NCBI GenBank assembly: GCA_900642245.1
Contig: CAAAJI010000074.1
Location: 64,794-89,772, forward strand
DNA: 24,979 bases
Direction of reading: 5' to 3'
Origin: Fragilaria radians
Taxonomy: Eukaryota; Bacillariophyta; Fragilariophyceae; Fragilariales; Fragilariaceae
Positions within the stretch are counted from its first letter, which is position 1; the number at the start of each line of letters is the position of its first letter. Under the pieces are notes generated by a model. It was given only the letters and a program-made list of their open reading frames with translations. It was not told where the DNA came from and ran no database searches. Of this stretch, positions 7,670-19,252 are shown one piece after another. The translations under genes were made by a program, and so were the position numbers.

Positions 7670-10600
7670 TCAATTTTGTGCTCTCGTCTTGCTGACTGTA
7701 GTCGTAACTAGCTAGTAATCCTTAGACGCCTACTCTACTACAGTGTCTTTTTTCTTCGATTTTTTTATTGCACTTCAGCAACTCGTGTGAAATAATATCG
7801 AATTTTGTAGTAAGCCTTTTGCCTTTTAACGAAGATGCAATCATCGTCACTTCAAACATGTTCGATAATTAATGCAGCCGATTCGTATGTTTAAAATAAT
7901 CTCACCTGAAGGATACAGATCTCTGAATGAAAAAAAAATGGGATTGGAGGAAAAGAGGTTTGAAGGCTTTTACAACATCATAAACATTTTAAAAAGTTTA
8001 TGTTGCTGTTGAGACGATGCTTCAAAATTGCATAGCTCTGGATGGTTGGAATTATGCACGGTTGATAAGCAAACTAAACTTCAATGGAGAGTGCCTTGGA
8101 GATGGATAAATAGATATACAATCCTTTAATGGAAAATCTTTTGCTCCTGCAACTAGTTAACAACAAGGTGCTTGTAGGTTTGTGAATTTTCATTGAATCA
8201 CAATAGGGAGTGAAGGCACATAGAAGCCTATAAACAAAGTGGTCTCATCATAATTTAGAAAGTAGCCGGATCTTAATTGCAGCATAACAATTCAGCAAGA
8301 TGGTGCAAACAAACAAATGAGCCAAAAGGCATAGATTTTTTTGAAAACAATGTAGAATAAATTTAACTCAGACTGCAAAGAACCCTGACTTGAATTTTCT
8401 TGGTTTATCTTTCTTTACTATTTCAATCAAGAACACCAAAACTAGCTATTGTCAAGTTACAAGATTTTGTTGCCAGAAAGTTTGACTGGAGAAACAAAAA
8501 CAGTTCAACCACGAATACGAGAGTTTTTTAGCACAACGTTACGGAAATTATTTATTTCCTCAAATCAGAAAGGGTGAATCAAATCACTAGTGAAATTTGC
8601 CGTAGCCCAAATCATGTGTGATAGATGTGTCTTGTATTCAACAAAGGAGATGAAAGAAAGTATTCAAATGGATTATCTTCCTCCCCTATATTTCTCTTTC
8701 CAAGTCAAATGATCTGAGTATATCCTTCATAACTTTGTGTACTTGCTACACACTTTTATTTGCTTGTTGGATAATGACATGTTGCCATTTTGGCTTAAAA
8801 GCCACACACTTGAAGTCACTTTTGCACTTACTCCAATTGTCAAAGACAAAACTCTGAGGACAAGGGTTAGCCCCCAACAATGAGGTATAACAAGCAATAT
8901 CTGGATGGAAATGGATGACGTATTAGTGGCTTTGACAATCTCAAAACCATCCTGTCATTGGATCTATCATAGTCAGTACAAGCAAAGAGTGTGTTTTAAA
9001 TGAACTCTTAAATAGTAGAAACACTTACCAGATTGACAGAGACCATGGCCCACGGGCAAGACTCTGCTATTTTCGGAGGCTGCTATCGATATTTATTTGT
9101 CCTTTGTTAGTTGACATACGTGACAAGCACATGGGAATACTATAGAGCATAGCCATTGAGAATCAGCATGTTTTTCGATGTGATAGAAGCCTATATCTAG
9201 ATCCAGCGCAGTCAAAATGGCGAAACCTTTCATGGTTACAGATCACGCCCCCCAAATCTTTGGCATTAGAAATTTCACGTTTTTGTCTAACTTCTGTTTC
9301 AAAAATTTGCTTCACTCAAGCATAATTTGAAAGACATTGTCATTTTATGTGCATAAATTTCATTCGAATTACTTCCTTAGGCACACTATTTCTATACATT
9401 TTTTAATCCATTTAGACTTGCAAATTTAATTCTAAATATTTTGATCATAATCAGTGATTTAGCAACATTATTGCGCTCTCGGAACGGTCATATGAGGGTG
9501 TCTATTCACAAAGTTATCATGACGTTAATAAAAAAGAAAGGCTACGATGATACATGACAAAAAATGGGTGCTACGATGAAGGAGAGATAAATGGGTAAAC
9601 GTTTTTTTTTCTTATCAACAACTTGTGAGGTAGTGATTCGCTTTATCCAACCAACCCTAATCTAGGCTTTAACCGTTCTATTTCTAATCCCACATATCTT
9701 TATTCTTCTTAGGATGCTTCTCTTTGAGCACATTACCCTTTATTGTTTTCTTTTTGAGTACAAATCCATAGCTTTTTATTCCACAAGTAACGTTCATAAT
9801 ATTAGAAAGCATTTGCCTTGGACTGTCGTCTATGTTTCATCATGAAATCACAGCTATCGTTCTGAGGGATATTTTGAATCGTGAAGTGTTGTCTACCTTT
9901 TTTTCGGTATATTGACCATTAATATTTTTATTTTATGCTTTAGCTTTTGCTCTGTTTGGCTAATTTATATGAAGGCTCGAAGCTTCTTTATTAATTCATT
10001 GAGAGCCTCATTGCATTGGAATATAATTCTAATCTTAACTTAACAAAGATTACTGACCTTAACGCTGTGTATGATAATTTTACCAATATGTTGATTCCAT
10101 CCAGCAGTATCGCCGTCGTTTCAAGATTTATTGATCGGATCCCAAAAATCAGTGTAGTCAATTACAAGGTAAAGTTGCTTAGAGAGAGCACTAGATGATA
10201 TGGATGATAAAAGGTAGCAATGAAGAAAATTAACTTCACCATAAAGGCTAGAATTCAAGTCAATTGAAAAAGTATCTTGGACTGAAATGAACAAATTCAG
10301 GACTAAACATAGATGTGAGCTATATACATACTGACAATGGCTCTCCTCACTATTTATGAAGGTCATGGAAAAATATTAATCCCTTTCCATCCTTCCAATG
10401 ATAAACTCTATGTAATCTTATTGTAGCCATCTTAATATTTTGTTCGCATCACCTACTGTCAAATTGAATCTCCAAATTTACAAGTTTTTTTACTTTTCGG
10501 AACTGATTAGATACAATTTCCTACATGAAGCATTTTTTGTTGAGAGGGCGGTAATCATGCACTTATTTCTTTGCTTGTATTCTAAAATCCAGTCTCCAAG

Positions 10601-10709
10601 TGCTATTTTTCCAAAGCCAAGACGTCAATACATTTTACTATTTGAAGCAATTAGGCCAAATAATGTTGTCTTTGATTGGAGAGGTATGGTTCTAGTCTAC
10701 AAAAGTGAA
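7670..10709. other. 3-kb gene-poor interval
   Basis: No open frame above about 100 codons and no coherent coding texture on either strand. I see no tRNA-like cloverleaf, rRNA or mobile-element remnant. The only local structure noticed is a diverged two-copy repeat of about 29 bp at 9542-9597, sharing GCTACGATGA and AATGGGT. The frames at 10016-10198, 10121-10366 and 10440-10736 are AT-rich and look like chance. Confidence 0.5.
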
Positions 10710-13238
10710 TCAAGCGTCTCTGTAAGCTGTATCTGAGTCGTGAATGGCAAAGAATTCCAAGTTGGCTGGTGATAGCTTTACCTTCAATTGTAAGCTATCA
10801 ATCATTACATATTGATTCATGTCTTTCAATGGAGTCAAAACAATACCATTAAGTCCATTGTAATCAGGATTATTCACAAGGTCAACAATAACTACTCTGG
10901 ATCCAACAGGATATTCACAATGCAGAGACGGATCGTTAGGAACTGATGACTGTTTCGCAGTCCCCTTGGTAATCATTGCAAACGCATGGAACCATCGGTC
11001 AAGATCATGTTGCGTGTTTGTAGCAAACCAGATGGTAGGAGATTTTGCATCAAAGCGATTGATTTGTAGAACAAAGCAGAATGGTTGTTTGGGGAATTCT
11101 GTGGATCTCTGGACTTGTGAAACCGATTTTTGTATGCCTTCGATGGTACCCTTGGCGACGCGACCTGGTCCATCGCTAAATACGAGGGCGAACATACCAG
11201 TGGATAAACTACCCTGCAGATAGCAATATCGTTTTTTCCACCCCAATATGCCTTCCCTTTTGAAGAGGTAGCCAGCTTCAATAGCTACTTGGTCCTGACC
11301 TTGAGGTGTCTCTGTATCACTCTTTGGAGAAAACAAACGAACCGGCGTGTTACGCAACGGTGATGCGAAAGCAGCAGACGTATTACCAGTAGCTGTCATT
11401 GGCAACATTGGTGTTTTTGACAACATAGGTGAGTGTGATGGGGATGGTGCCACTGGCGTATTATGCCGACCCTCTTCCCAATTGTGTAATTGATGAGCCA
11501 CCTTGGAGTCAGCTCCCAATAGACTTTCCTTCCAGACCGCCTGGGCTTTCTGTTCGTCTGTTCGTTCGTCTCGTTCCAAATGGAATGCTGTTACTAGACT
11601 CGATAGTTGTTGTTCCAAATCTTCAATCCTTGTGTCTTGAACCTTAAATCGGCTTTTGAATTGTTCCTTTTTCAGATTGGCTTCATCGATGGTAGACTTT
11701 AATTGTTTTTCCAATCGTTCGACGTTTCCAATTTGAACTTGTAAGTTGGTTTCTTTTTCTTCAATCTTCGCTTTAAGTTGATTGATAGTTGACTTTGATT
11801 CGTCGTATTTTCTTTTTAATTCATCCTTACGTCTTTTAAGTTTTTCTAAATCTGCTTCCATATTCTTGACTTGGAGGTTTACAGATTTCTCTTTTGAACG
11901 CTCCATATCCATTTTTTCACGTTGCTGTCGTTCTTGCGATAATTGACTTTCAAGGTTGGATATCAAGGTCTGCAAATCCGATTTTTCGTTCTCTAATGTA
12001 ACTCTTTGAATCTCCAGGGATGCGACCATAGATTCGGAGTGTACCAAACTTGATTTGGTAGTTTCAAGTTCGTCGTCACGTTCCGCAAGTTGACGCTCTA
12101 TAGACTTATACTTTAAGAGTTCGTTTTGCATGCTTATTGATTTGGATATTTCCTCCTGCAATCTAGCTTCCATCGAGGCAGCCTTCTCTTGAAGCTTTTC
12201 CATTTCTGAACTTCGTTCTAATTCCTTGATACCGGTTGTATTTGACAACTCTTCGATCTGCTCCTTTTGTTGTGCAATGAGAAGTTCCATGGAAAATATA
12301 GTTGCAACTTGCTGTTCTAATCCGTTTATTTTCATACGAGCATCTTGAAGGGCTTCTTCGGCGAGCTTGGCACGATTTTCCATTCGTTCCAATTTGTTTT
12401 CGAATACTTGAGTTTTCCCTGCTAGGAGTGAAGCACTTTCCAACTTTTGTTGCTTCAATGCACTCGCCATCTCCTGTATCTTTGTACACTTCTGTGCTAA
12501 CTGCAACTCTAGATCTGTGCACTGCGATGCTCGAATCAATAGTGTCGAGACTCGTTCTTTTTCTTCTTGTAGCAGACTTTCGGAGTCTGTAGCCCTAGCG
12601 ATGGCAGATTCCAAATCAGTTTTAAGATTATCTATACAGCTCTGATACTCTTCTTGAACTTTCTGTTGCAATGCTTCATATTGAAGCTGCAGTTCTTCTG
12701 CTTTATTCTGCCACATGGATGAGGAATGTTGAAATTGTGTAGCTTTGGCAGATTGCTGCCTTAAATCATTATAGAGAGTTGATAACTTCGATTGTAATGA
12801 CTCCTCAACTTCTTCCAATTCACCAATGCGTAATTGAAGATTCGCTACTGCATTCGATTTGGGCGTAAATCGTGCTTTATTGTTGGATCGCGCAAGATCC
12901 AACTGAGCTCGTAAGGTTTCGACTTCCGTCCTCAATTCATTATAGGCTTCACCTTGACATGCCTCATTAAGTGCAGATTTCAAGTCATTCACTGAAACTC
13001 CCTTCAAATCGGATAAGATTTGCAATTTGCGTTCGAGCTTGTCGATTTGTGACGCTTGTGCATGATTCGTGAGCTGCAGAGCTCTCAGCTGTTTGGATAA
13101 TTCTGACAAGCCAAACATGGGCGTCGACGATTTTTCTGAACCTACTACTTCCTCTTCTGCTTCGTCATTTCCAAGTTGAATCTTTTGGACTGCATGGTCG
13201 TTCTTGTCGTTCGTACGCATGGAGATGGATGAAATCAA
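10710..13238 (-). CDS. Coiled-coil protein with PH domain and C-terminal SH3-like module (842 aa)
   Basis: A single-exon gene. Residues about 45-560 form an almost continuous coiled coil rich in Glu, Lys, Gln and Leu with heptad spacing and few prolines. A Pro/Ser/Thr-rich linker (about 580-645) follows. Residues about 652-757 read as a pleckstrin-homology domain: EAGYLFKREG, GWKKRYCYL in the second strand, and the near-invariant C-terminal-helix Trp in HDLDRWFHAF. Residues about 774-830 (YPVGSRVVIVDL, YNGLNGIVL, KLSPANLEFF) resemble the small SH3-like barrels that end in a KPxNL-type strand. PH domains commonly bind phosphoinositides or proteins at membranes, so a role as a membrane-linked tether or cytoskeletal scaffold is plausible but inferred. 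There is no signal peptide or transmembrane segment. The start at 13238 is the first Met; Met7 (13220) is an alternative. Confidence 0.88.
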   Translation of the reverse strand: MISSISMRTNDKNDHAVQKIQLGNDEAEEEVVGSEKSSTPMFGLSELSKQLRALQLTNHAQASQIDKLERKLQILSDLKGVSVNDLKSALNEACQGEAYNELRTEVETLRAQLDLARSNNKARFTPKSNAVANLQLRIGELEEVEESLQSKLSTLYNDLRQQSAKATQFQHSSSMWQNKAEELQLQYEALQQKVQEEYQSCIDNLKTDLESAIARATDSESLLQEEKERVSTLLIRASQCTDLELQLAQKCTKIQEMASALKQQKLESASLLAGKTQVFENKLERMENRAKLAEEALQDARMKINGLEQQVATIFSMELLIAQQKEQIEELSNTTGIKELERSSEMEKLQEKAASMEARLQEEISKSISMQNELLKYKSIERQLAERDDELETTKSSLVHSESMVASLEIQRVTLENEKSDLQTLISNLESQLSQERQQREKMDMERSKEKSVNLQVKNMEADLEKLKRRKDELKRKYDESKSTINQLKAKIEEKETNLQVQIGNVERLEKQLKSTIDEANLKKEQFKSRFKVQDTRIEDLEQQLSSLVTAFHLERDERTDEQKAQAVWKESLLGADSKVAHQLHNWEEGRHNTPVAPSPSHSPMLSKTPMLPMTATGNTSAAFASPLRNTPVRLFSPKSDTETPQGQDQVAIEAGYLFKREGILGWKKRYCYLQGSLSTGMFALVFSDGPGRVAKGTIEGIQKSVSQVQRSTEFPKQPFCFVLQINRFDAKSPTIWFATNTQHDLDRWFHAFAMITKGTAKQSSVPNDPSLHCEYPVGSRVVIVDLVNNPDYNGLNGIVLTPLKDMNQYVMIDSLQLKVKLSPANLEFFAIHDSDTAYRDA

Positions 13239-14122
13239 GAATGCGTTTGATTGAATTGAATTGAAACAGGTATGATTTTTGTATATTATTTTTTCTATGC
13301 TTCCATTCCAGAAATCTTGTCGTTTAGTCGTAACTTACCAGAGAATGTACAATCCCGGTTTAATTTCGACAGGATTCAAGATATATCAACAGAGGAACAA
13401 GAATGATACATTGATAAAGTTTTATTGACTTTAATGTGCGGGCAATAAATGAGGCTAAGAAAAATTCATTACAGAAACCAGGATACTTGAAGGAGTCAAC
13501 ATCAAGAGTGATAATGAACATTTTTTCCTTTCTCCTATCAAGTCTATAACCTATGGATCTTTGACAATGAAACAACTTGCAAGAAAGGCATTATGAATAA
13601 ATTGTAAGGGACACAAACCAATATATGATGCTGGATAATTGATGTATTAATTTTAGCTACATGCATCTCCAGAACAGATACACATGAGCAACATCTCATA
13701 TTTTGCATGTAGTGATGAATCCAAGACTAATTTTTGTGCATAATCCCATTATACACTCTTCTTCAGTTATGGCTTAGACTAAATTTTCCACTTCAATTGA
13801 AGGAGAAATAAATCATACTTTCGTGTAATTAAGAATTACAAATTCCTAGCCATTGTAATCTTCAACTTGACTCTATCCAATTATATTTGATGCAACAGAG
13901 ATTTAATCTGCCTACTCTTCTTCCAATGACTAAGGTACAAGGATAACAGCAAACCAAGTTTACAAGTCAAACTGAAATGACTTCACCCAACTGTACAATT
14001 GTAGGAACAGCAAAAGCACCTGTATTCACACTTTTCATCATCAGCAACTCATTAAGTGTCTACATGGAAAAAGCATAATTATTAGCATTAACTGGCAATG
14101 ATTACACCCATGTTTACTACAA
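13239..14122. other. Intergenic, no gene recognised
   Basis: Separates the 5' end of the coiled-coil/PH gene from the 3' end of the propeller-sulfotransferase gene. It should hold the promoter of the former and the 3' UTR of the latter. Only short AT-rich frames occur, and I recognise no motif. Confidence 0.5.
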
Positions 14123-16390
14123 CTATGTGATCCAGCAATTCCAATGAATTGGTTTAGGATCATATTGTTGAAAGCCACAACGATAGGAAATTCCGGGATT
14201 GACCAATGACAATACATCCACCACTTTTTGTCCAATTTCATTGTACCCATATTCGTATGCCATTTGACGTGCAATTGCAACGTAATGACTCTCTTCTATT
14301 CCCAATCGGGAAAGGTCATCCCATGTCCATCGAAATTGTGATGATGATGATGAGGATGAGGACAATGACGTCATTGACCTTGATGTGAAGTTGTTTCCAT
14401 TCATTAGCTTGGGACTATTCCCCTGAGTATTTGTGGTTGGATCCGTTTCCTTAACGGCATCTCTCCAAACGGGAAGTGCTGGACATTTAGGACCAAAATA
14501 AGATGCCATACACATTCGCCAAGCCACCATGGGGTCAGATGATAAGTCTTCAATTGCTTCTCGCCATTCCGCATATCGCTGAACGAATGAGTTTCTCCGA
14601 ACCCAATGTTTCAGCGCGAATCGAAACTTATCTTCTTCTGTCGAATTTTCTTCTTTTTGCAAATTACTACTATCTTCCCAGTGTGCCACTGTAGTCTTCA
14701 TGAGCATTACATTCAATGGATCTTGCATTCGAAAGACTCGAGAATTAATGACATGTAACGGATAACGGACAATGTGTAATGCCGTATCGTATTGGCGTCC
14801 CACGTTCAGATCAAAGGCATCGTACCACGACGCCGCTCCGTCCACTCCAGGATAAATGCCACAATCGTACATATTATCGTGACTTATTGCAAGACCAGTC
14901 CGATTGAAAAGCTTGCAAAGGTAAGTTGTACCGCTTCGTCCCGTTCCTGTTATTAGCGTTGATATTCTTTTCTGCCTTGTTTCTGATTTCGTTAGGCTAG
15001 TAGCATTAAGCACTGTTAAGGCAATATTTTGATAATTTCGATACTTTACAGTCTCAAAATATTGTTCCATATCAAGATTCACCTTTGCTACCTCAACTGC
15101 TCGTTCTCTTTGCACGTTGTAAAAGAGCAATCCAGTTAAATACCTTGATTTGTGTGATTCGGCATCTGAATCGGCCAGAAATCGAGGATACCGCAGCTCA
15201 GTCGCCCTTCGTTTCGCCCTGCTTTGTTTACTTGATACTTGCCACTGAAACAGATCCTTCAAACTTTGATTGTTCTTTTCAGTTCCATATACATCATGAG
15301 GCTCTAATAAAGTAGGCCCAGGTAGAAGATTCCAATGTTTCCAATCAGAAGACTCTGCTGTATCGATGGTTCCAAATAGAATACGTTCTGGTTCATCTCC
15401 GATTAGCGTGAAGAAGACAATAATGTACCTACCATTGAATAAATGTATACTGGGACTACGTAATCCATGTCCAAGGACAGGACCAGCTTCCCAAGGTCCT
15501 AAGCAACTTCTGGATCGATAAAGGACAGCGGAACCAATAGAATGCTTCGAATGGTTGGTTGCAATAGCATAGTGAAAGCCCTGTGCTGGGTGTTGAGACG
15601 TACAAGGTGACATCCATGTCGGATTAGGATAGGATAAGTGGCTAAAAATTTGAGTATCGTCCGTATGATAAGCCCATCTGATTCCATCCGTGGAACGGAA
15701 CAGTAGCCATTTTTCTTTGGCTGGACATGAATAAGCAAGGACATACATGTACATGCATTCTTCGTTATCGTGAAAGACAATGCATAACGGTTGAAAATGT
15801 GCGCACTTGAATGGCATATTTAGCTGAGTGTTGGGTGGATTCGATTGCGTGTTGTTCAGAAAATACCATGGGGCTGTTGTATTGTTGAGTACATGCCATG
15901 GAGCTGTTCCAGACATTGATGTGCTCCCCAGAATGGAAATGAGCTCATTAGAAGAGCTTTGCATAGAGTAAACAATGGTCTTGAGCTCACCAAACGATGA
16001 TTCCGAAAGTTCAGGACTCATCCATGATCTTACTTTAATGGGAATGGGCTTATCCTTGTAATATCCTCCCCCACTGGGTTTGGATATCAACAAACAACTG
16101 GAAACTTCCTCCTGCGACGACAATTCGGTTTCTGAACAAAGTCTTGAAACATTCCCTATTGGACGATTTAGCAGCATGACTGAAGATACAGAAAGGATGG
16201 GAGAGGATAGATTGGCAAGCTGTATCTTTTGTTCATGAAAAGTATCATCCTCGCTCGACTGAAAATTATTTCGCCATGATAATGACTGTGCTCCTCGAAA
16301 AAGATCATAGCGATAGCGATAAGCCATAAATTCGAATGTAAGGATAAATAGTATTGTGAAGACACGCGGTGCGGATGACATTGCTTTCAT
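14123..16390 (-). CDS. Membrane-anchored propeller glycosidase-like/sulfotransferase fusion, paralogue 1 (755 aa)
   Basis: Predicted type II membrane protein. Residues about 7-24 are a hydrophobic anchor followed by basic residues (YRYRYDL). Residues about 115-400 read as repeated beta-propeller strands of the GH32/43-like kind: CMYMYVLAYS, the SxDGxxW motif STDGIRW (233-239), LGPWEAGPVLGHGLRSPSIH and the SSDWKHWNLLPGPTLLEP block. Residues about 475-700 are a P-loop sulfotransferase domain: GTGRSGTTYLCKL (482-494) fits the 5'-phosphosulfate loop for PAPS, RYPLHVINSR (542-551) the 3'-phosphate site, and KHWVRRNSFVQRYAEWREAIEDL a later family block. Family knowledge would place it in the Golgi, sulfating a glycan; whether the propeller is catalytic or only binds sugar cannot be told. 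Differences from paralogue 2 are a tandem APWxxLNNT repeat (164-181) and a Ser run near 672-683. Confidence 0.85.
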   Translation of the reverse strand: MKAMSSAPRVFTILFILTFEFMAYRYRYDLFRGAQSLSWRNNFQSSEDDTFHEQKIQLANLSSPILSVSSVMLLNRPIGNVSRLCSETELSSQEEVSSCLLISKPSGGGYYKDKPIPIKVRSWMSPELSESSFGELKTIVYSMQSSSNELISILGSTSMSGTAPWHVLNNTTAPWYFLNNTQSNPPNTQLNMPFKCAHFQPLCIVFHDNEECMYMYVLAYSCPAKEKWLLFRSTDGIRWAYHTDDTQIFSHLSYPNPTWMSPCTSQHPAQGFHYAIATNHSKHSIGSAVLYRSRSCLGPWEAGPVLGHGLRSPSIHLFNGRYIIVFFTLIGDEPERILFGTIDTAESSDWKHWNLLPGPTLLEPHDVYGTEKNNQSLKDLFQWQVSSKQSRAKRRATELRYPRFLADSDAESHKSRYLTGLLFYNVQRERAVEVAKVNLDMEQYFETVKYRNYQNIALTVLNATSLTKSETRQKRISTLITGTGRSGTTYLCKLFNRTGLAISHDNMYDCGIYPGVDGAASWYDAFDLNVGRQYDTALHIVRYPLHVINSRVFRMQDPLNVMLMKTTVAHWEDSSNLQKEENSTEEDKFRFALKHWVRRNSFVQRYAEWREAIEDLSSDPMVAWRMCMASYFGPKCPALPVWRDAVKETDPTTNTQGNSPKLMNGNNFTSRSMTSLSSSSSSSSQFRWTWDDLSRLGIEESHYVAIARQMAYEYGYNEIGQKVVDVLSLVNPGISYRCGFQQYDPKPIHWNCWIT
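14337..14358. repeat. Trinucleotide microsatellite within the coding region
   Basis: A short TGA/GGA-type trinucleotide run on the plus strand that encodes the Ser tract of the fusion protein on the minus strand. Paralogue 2 has no such tract at this place. Confidence 0.6.
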
Positions 16391-18052
16391 TCTGGAGTGA
16401 ACGAAAGGAGCGAAAAGACGACGCTCAATTTGTGTGACCTCAATTTGTTACAGTTTTATGCAACTTACTTTAAATATTTCAAGTTGTTCCTATTTTCAAA
16501 ATACCGAATCCGTTGTTTCTCTTTGTTAGTAACCTTGTGTCACGTTTGGGTTTCAATCAACGGAAAAAATCCAAAGTTAACGTTACTGGTATAGCAACCC
16601 TTCACTACAGTAAATGGATCAGTAATTTTCATTCCAATGGATATACAATTATCATACGCTGCTCAGAATGTATTCCATCAATTGAGCCTTCCAGAGAAGA
16701 ATAAAAACTGTCTGGAGTGAGGGCCTCTAGATTTTCCAACATTAATCTAAATCAGTAGCAGCTGATTCAATGACATTTCTTGAATGCCCAACTTCTTAGA
16801 CATCTTCGATAACTTCCAAACGGTAATTATCATCCATCTTGTCAAGAAGGGTCATTAGTTTCATCCCTTCTGCCCTATCTTTTACAAAAGGAACTCAAGT
16901 CATCAAGGTATTGATATTTCGGCTTCTTGAAGCATTCTTGTATTGCAACAGGCAAAATATTATGTGGCTTATGTCATTATTGTATCCAGTAAATGAGCAG
17001 GATTGCCTTAAAAATACCCGCAAACATCCTTCTAAAATGCAAAGCCTGAGCTTCTTGCAAACCTTTTTCATAATGGGAAAGTTCATAGAAACGAAAATGA
17101 GAGAAAGAAAAAGCAGAAAATTTAATCAAACTAAGTTAACTTTTTTATTGTTCTCCACGTTTGACTTTTTTGTAATGCAGCTAGCAAATACTATGGATTA
17201 ATATGCTGAGTCTCAGGTGGTCACTATATACCAAAGAACACTGAATTCATCTCATGGGTGTGTGCAGTAAGTGGTCATTTTGAGACGGATGATATGTAAG
17301 AATTGGCAGAGTCTTGTCAGCACTGTCCAGATTTTTCGCAATCTAGAATATGTCAATTTTGACTGCTTACCTGTATGTCTTCAGAAGATATACGAATCCT
17401 TCTGTACGCTGCATTTTATCAGATTAAGAATTTTATTGGAAAATTAATGAAATCTTGATAGTCTTCTTTGATTGGTAGGATATCAATTTATCATTTGCTT
17501 GGGTACGTGTTCCACATCACTAAGGAGGCTTGAGAGTCTCCTCTTTTAAATTTCTAATGCTTTTGCACTATTGGAATTATTCATTTGCAAAAATATTCTG
17601 TTATACATGAAAGTTTAAGGAGATGTTGACATCTTGGAGTAACCCACTCTTTCATTGCCTGTGCTGCCGTCAAAATGTTGCAGATACCCAAATTGAATAA
17701 GCATGGTGATTATAATTGAGAAACTTATTTTTTTAGTAAATTAGAGAGTCAACTTCTTAGGAGCTATCTCAAATGCATATCATGTTGATATATTGGATTT
17801 AATATAAAATGTATGTTTACTTGGGTTGCGTGATTAAAAATAGGAAACTACACTTTTAGCAACAATTCCTTGTCGCTTAGTAAGTTAATTCCTTGTGAAT
17901 GGGAGATAAAGCAACATAGAATCGTTTCAAAATGGCTATTGATAAAAATAGCTTCCTTCGCACAAACAGATCCATTAGAATCTGCACATGCATGAGTTTC
18001 TGTAAGCCTGCGTGTCACGCTAAGAACCAGCCTTTCTAGTGAGTGGCAGAGG
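16391..18052. other. Intergenic, no gene recognised
   Basis: Holds the promoter side of the propeller-sulfotransferase gene (minus) and the 3' side of the DUF3431 gene. A plus-strand frame of 120 codons at 16839-17201 and a minus-strand frame of 114 codons at 17848-18192, which overlaps the DUF3431 3' end, are present. Neither shows a domain or convincing amino-acid texture. Confidence 0.45.
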
Positions 18053-19252
18053 CTATCTTCGTTTCTGTATACTACATGACTCCCATTGAGTTGTTTGAGA
18101 TTTAATATTTCTGCCTGATTCAATGCGGTGAAGTAATGCCCCTCGAATAAAGTTTTTTCTGGCAATATTAGTACTGTAGTTTTGTATAGCATCCAATTCT
18201 TCCTGATTCAATGGTTTAGACAGCAGTCCTGCCCAAGTTCGCTCCATAAAGTGTCCCTCTTCAATGTTATCACCTCTTGACAGGCTCGTCTCAAGAGACT
18301 TCCACATTTGTAGGGGGTGTTTTTGAATGGCATCAACTGTTGTGACAAAGGAGCCTCCATAACATACTTGTACTATCGGAGTAGGCGGTAACACAATGGA
18401 CATGGATTGTAACCACTCCCCCAGGTTGTTGAATTTTGATTTGAAAGTTTCTGTTTCTGAGTTATTCGTAGAGTTATCGTATAGACCAGATTTAGATCTG
18501 TAAATATCCATAGCAAAGGCACTAATTTCCTTCTTATCATGAAATGCAGATGGAGAAAGCTTTTCAGATCCTAAGCGATTCCTCACAATATATTGCCTCC
18601 TTACATTATGTTCCATTGCGCAAGCGAATTCAAATGAGGATGCTATAAGAAGTAATTCTTGCATTGACCTCCATTTTCCACCCCTTTCTTCAGTCGATTT
18701 CCGGTTGTCTTTTAGGAAGAATAAAACTTTACGACTTGCATTTTGAAAATAAGTGTGGTTTAAGATATGATGAAGATAAGCATGATCATTTCTCCCAACA
18801 TTTTTCATGCGAACAATTTTAGCATCTTTCGGAGCACCATCGACCTCCTTACCGCATTTTGAGTAGATATAGATACTGCTCGTATTATAACCTTGAAAAA
18901 ACGCTTCTGTCCAAAATAAATCATTCATACAATGCGAAATGATGATTTGGATATCATCAAAGGGTATGAATAGCTTTGAATGATTTTGTTGCTTTGCAGA
19001 TGCCATCCAAATATGTCCACAATTGTTGTCACAACATTGCACACAACGACATATCCTTGAATTGTTGATCGGGCTGACAAGTTCTACAAGGCTTAAATTT
19101 GGTATTGCGGTGATAGCATCTTCTTTGGCAAAATAAGTATACGCCTTTAAATTTTGACGTATATCAGCCGAGAGCGTATGTATCAAGAATAGAATGATTA
19201 GTATCGCATATATCGATATTTTGACTCTTGCTTTGTCGCAGCATGGTTGCAT
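18053..19252 (-). CDS. DUF3431-family membrane-anchored protein (399 aa)
   Basis: Residues 11-29 are a signal-anchor helix (ISIYAILIILFLIHTLSA), predicting a type II protein of the secretory pathway. The DUF3431 pattern is visible: ISHCMNDLFWTEAFF (105-119) at the start of the domain, IYIYSKCG (127-134) in place of the family's vYNKG, the diagnostic NVGRNDHAYLHHILNHTYF (151-169), VLFFLKDNR (176-184), YGGSFVTTVDAIQKHP (298-313) and GHFMERTWAGLL (333-344). A Cys-rich knot (CRCVQCCDNNC, 68-78) precedes the domain. DUF3431 proteins have no assigned biochemical activity that I know of; their layout recalls glycosyltransferases. It lies between the two propeller-sulfotransferase genes, which supports a glycan role by context only. 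The tail after residue 370 is unconserved, and a 3' intron or late frameshift cannot be excluded. Confidence 0.78.
   Translation of the reverse strand: MQPCCDKARVKISIYAILIILFLIHTLSADIRQNLKAYTYFAKEDAITAIPNLSLVELVSPINNSRICRCVQCCDNNCGHIWMASAKQQNHSKLFIPFDDIQIIISHCMNDLFWTEAFFQGYNTSSIYIYSKCGKEVDGAPKDAKIVRMKNVGRNDHAYLHHILNHTYFQNASRKVLFFLKDNRKSTEERGGKWRSMQELLLIASSFEFACAMEHNVRRQYIVRNRLGSEKLSPSAFHDKKEISAFAMDIYRSKSGLYDNSTNNSETETFKSKFNNLGEWLQSMSIVLPPTPIVQVCYGGSFVTTVDAIQKHPLQMWKSLETSLSRGDNIEEGHFMERTWAGLLSKPLNQEELDAIQNYSTNIARKNFIRGALLHRIESGRNIKSQTTQWESCSIQKRR

Noticed and set aside
9542..9597. Two-copy diverged repeat as a minisatellite
   Set aside because: Only two poorly matched units; too weak to call.
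16839..17201. 120-codon plus-strand ORF as a gene
   Set aside because: AT-rich composition, no domain, no recognisable homology and no support from its surroundings.
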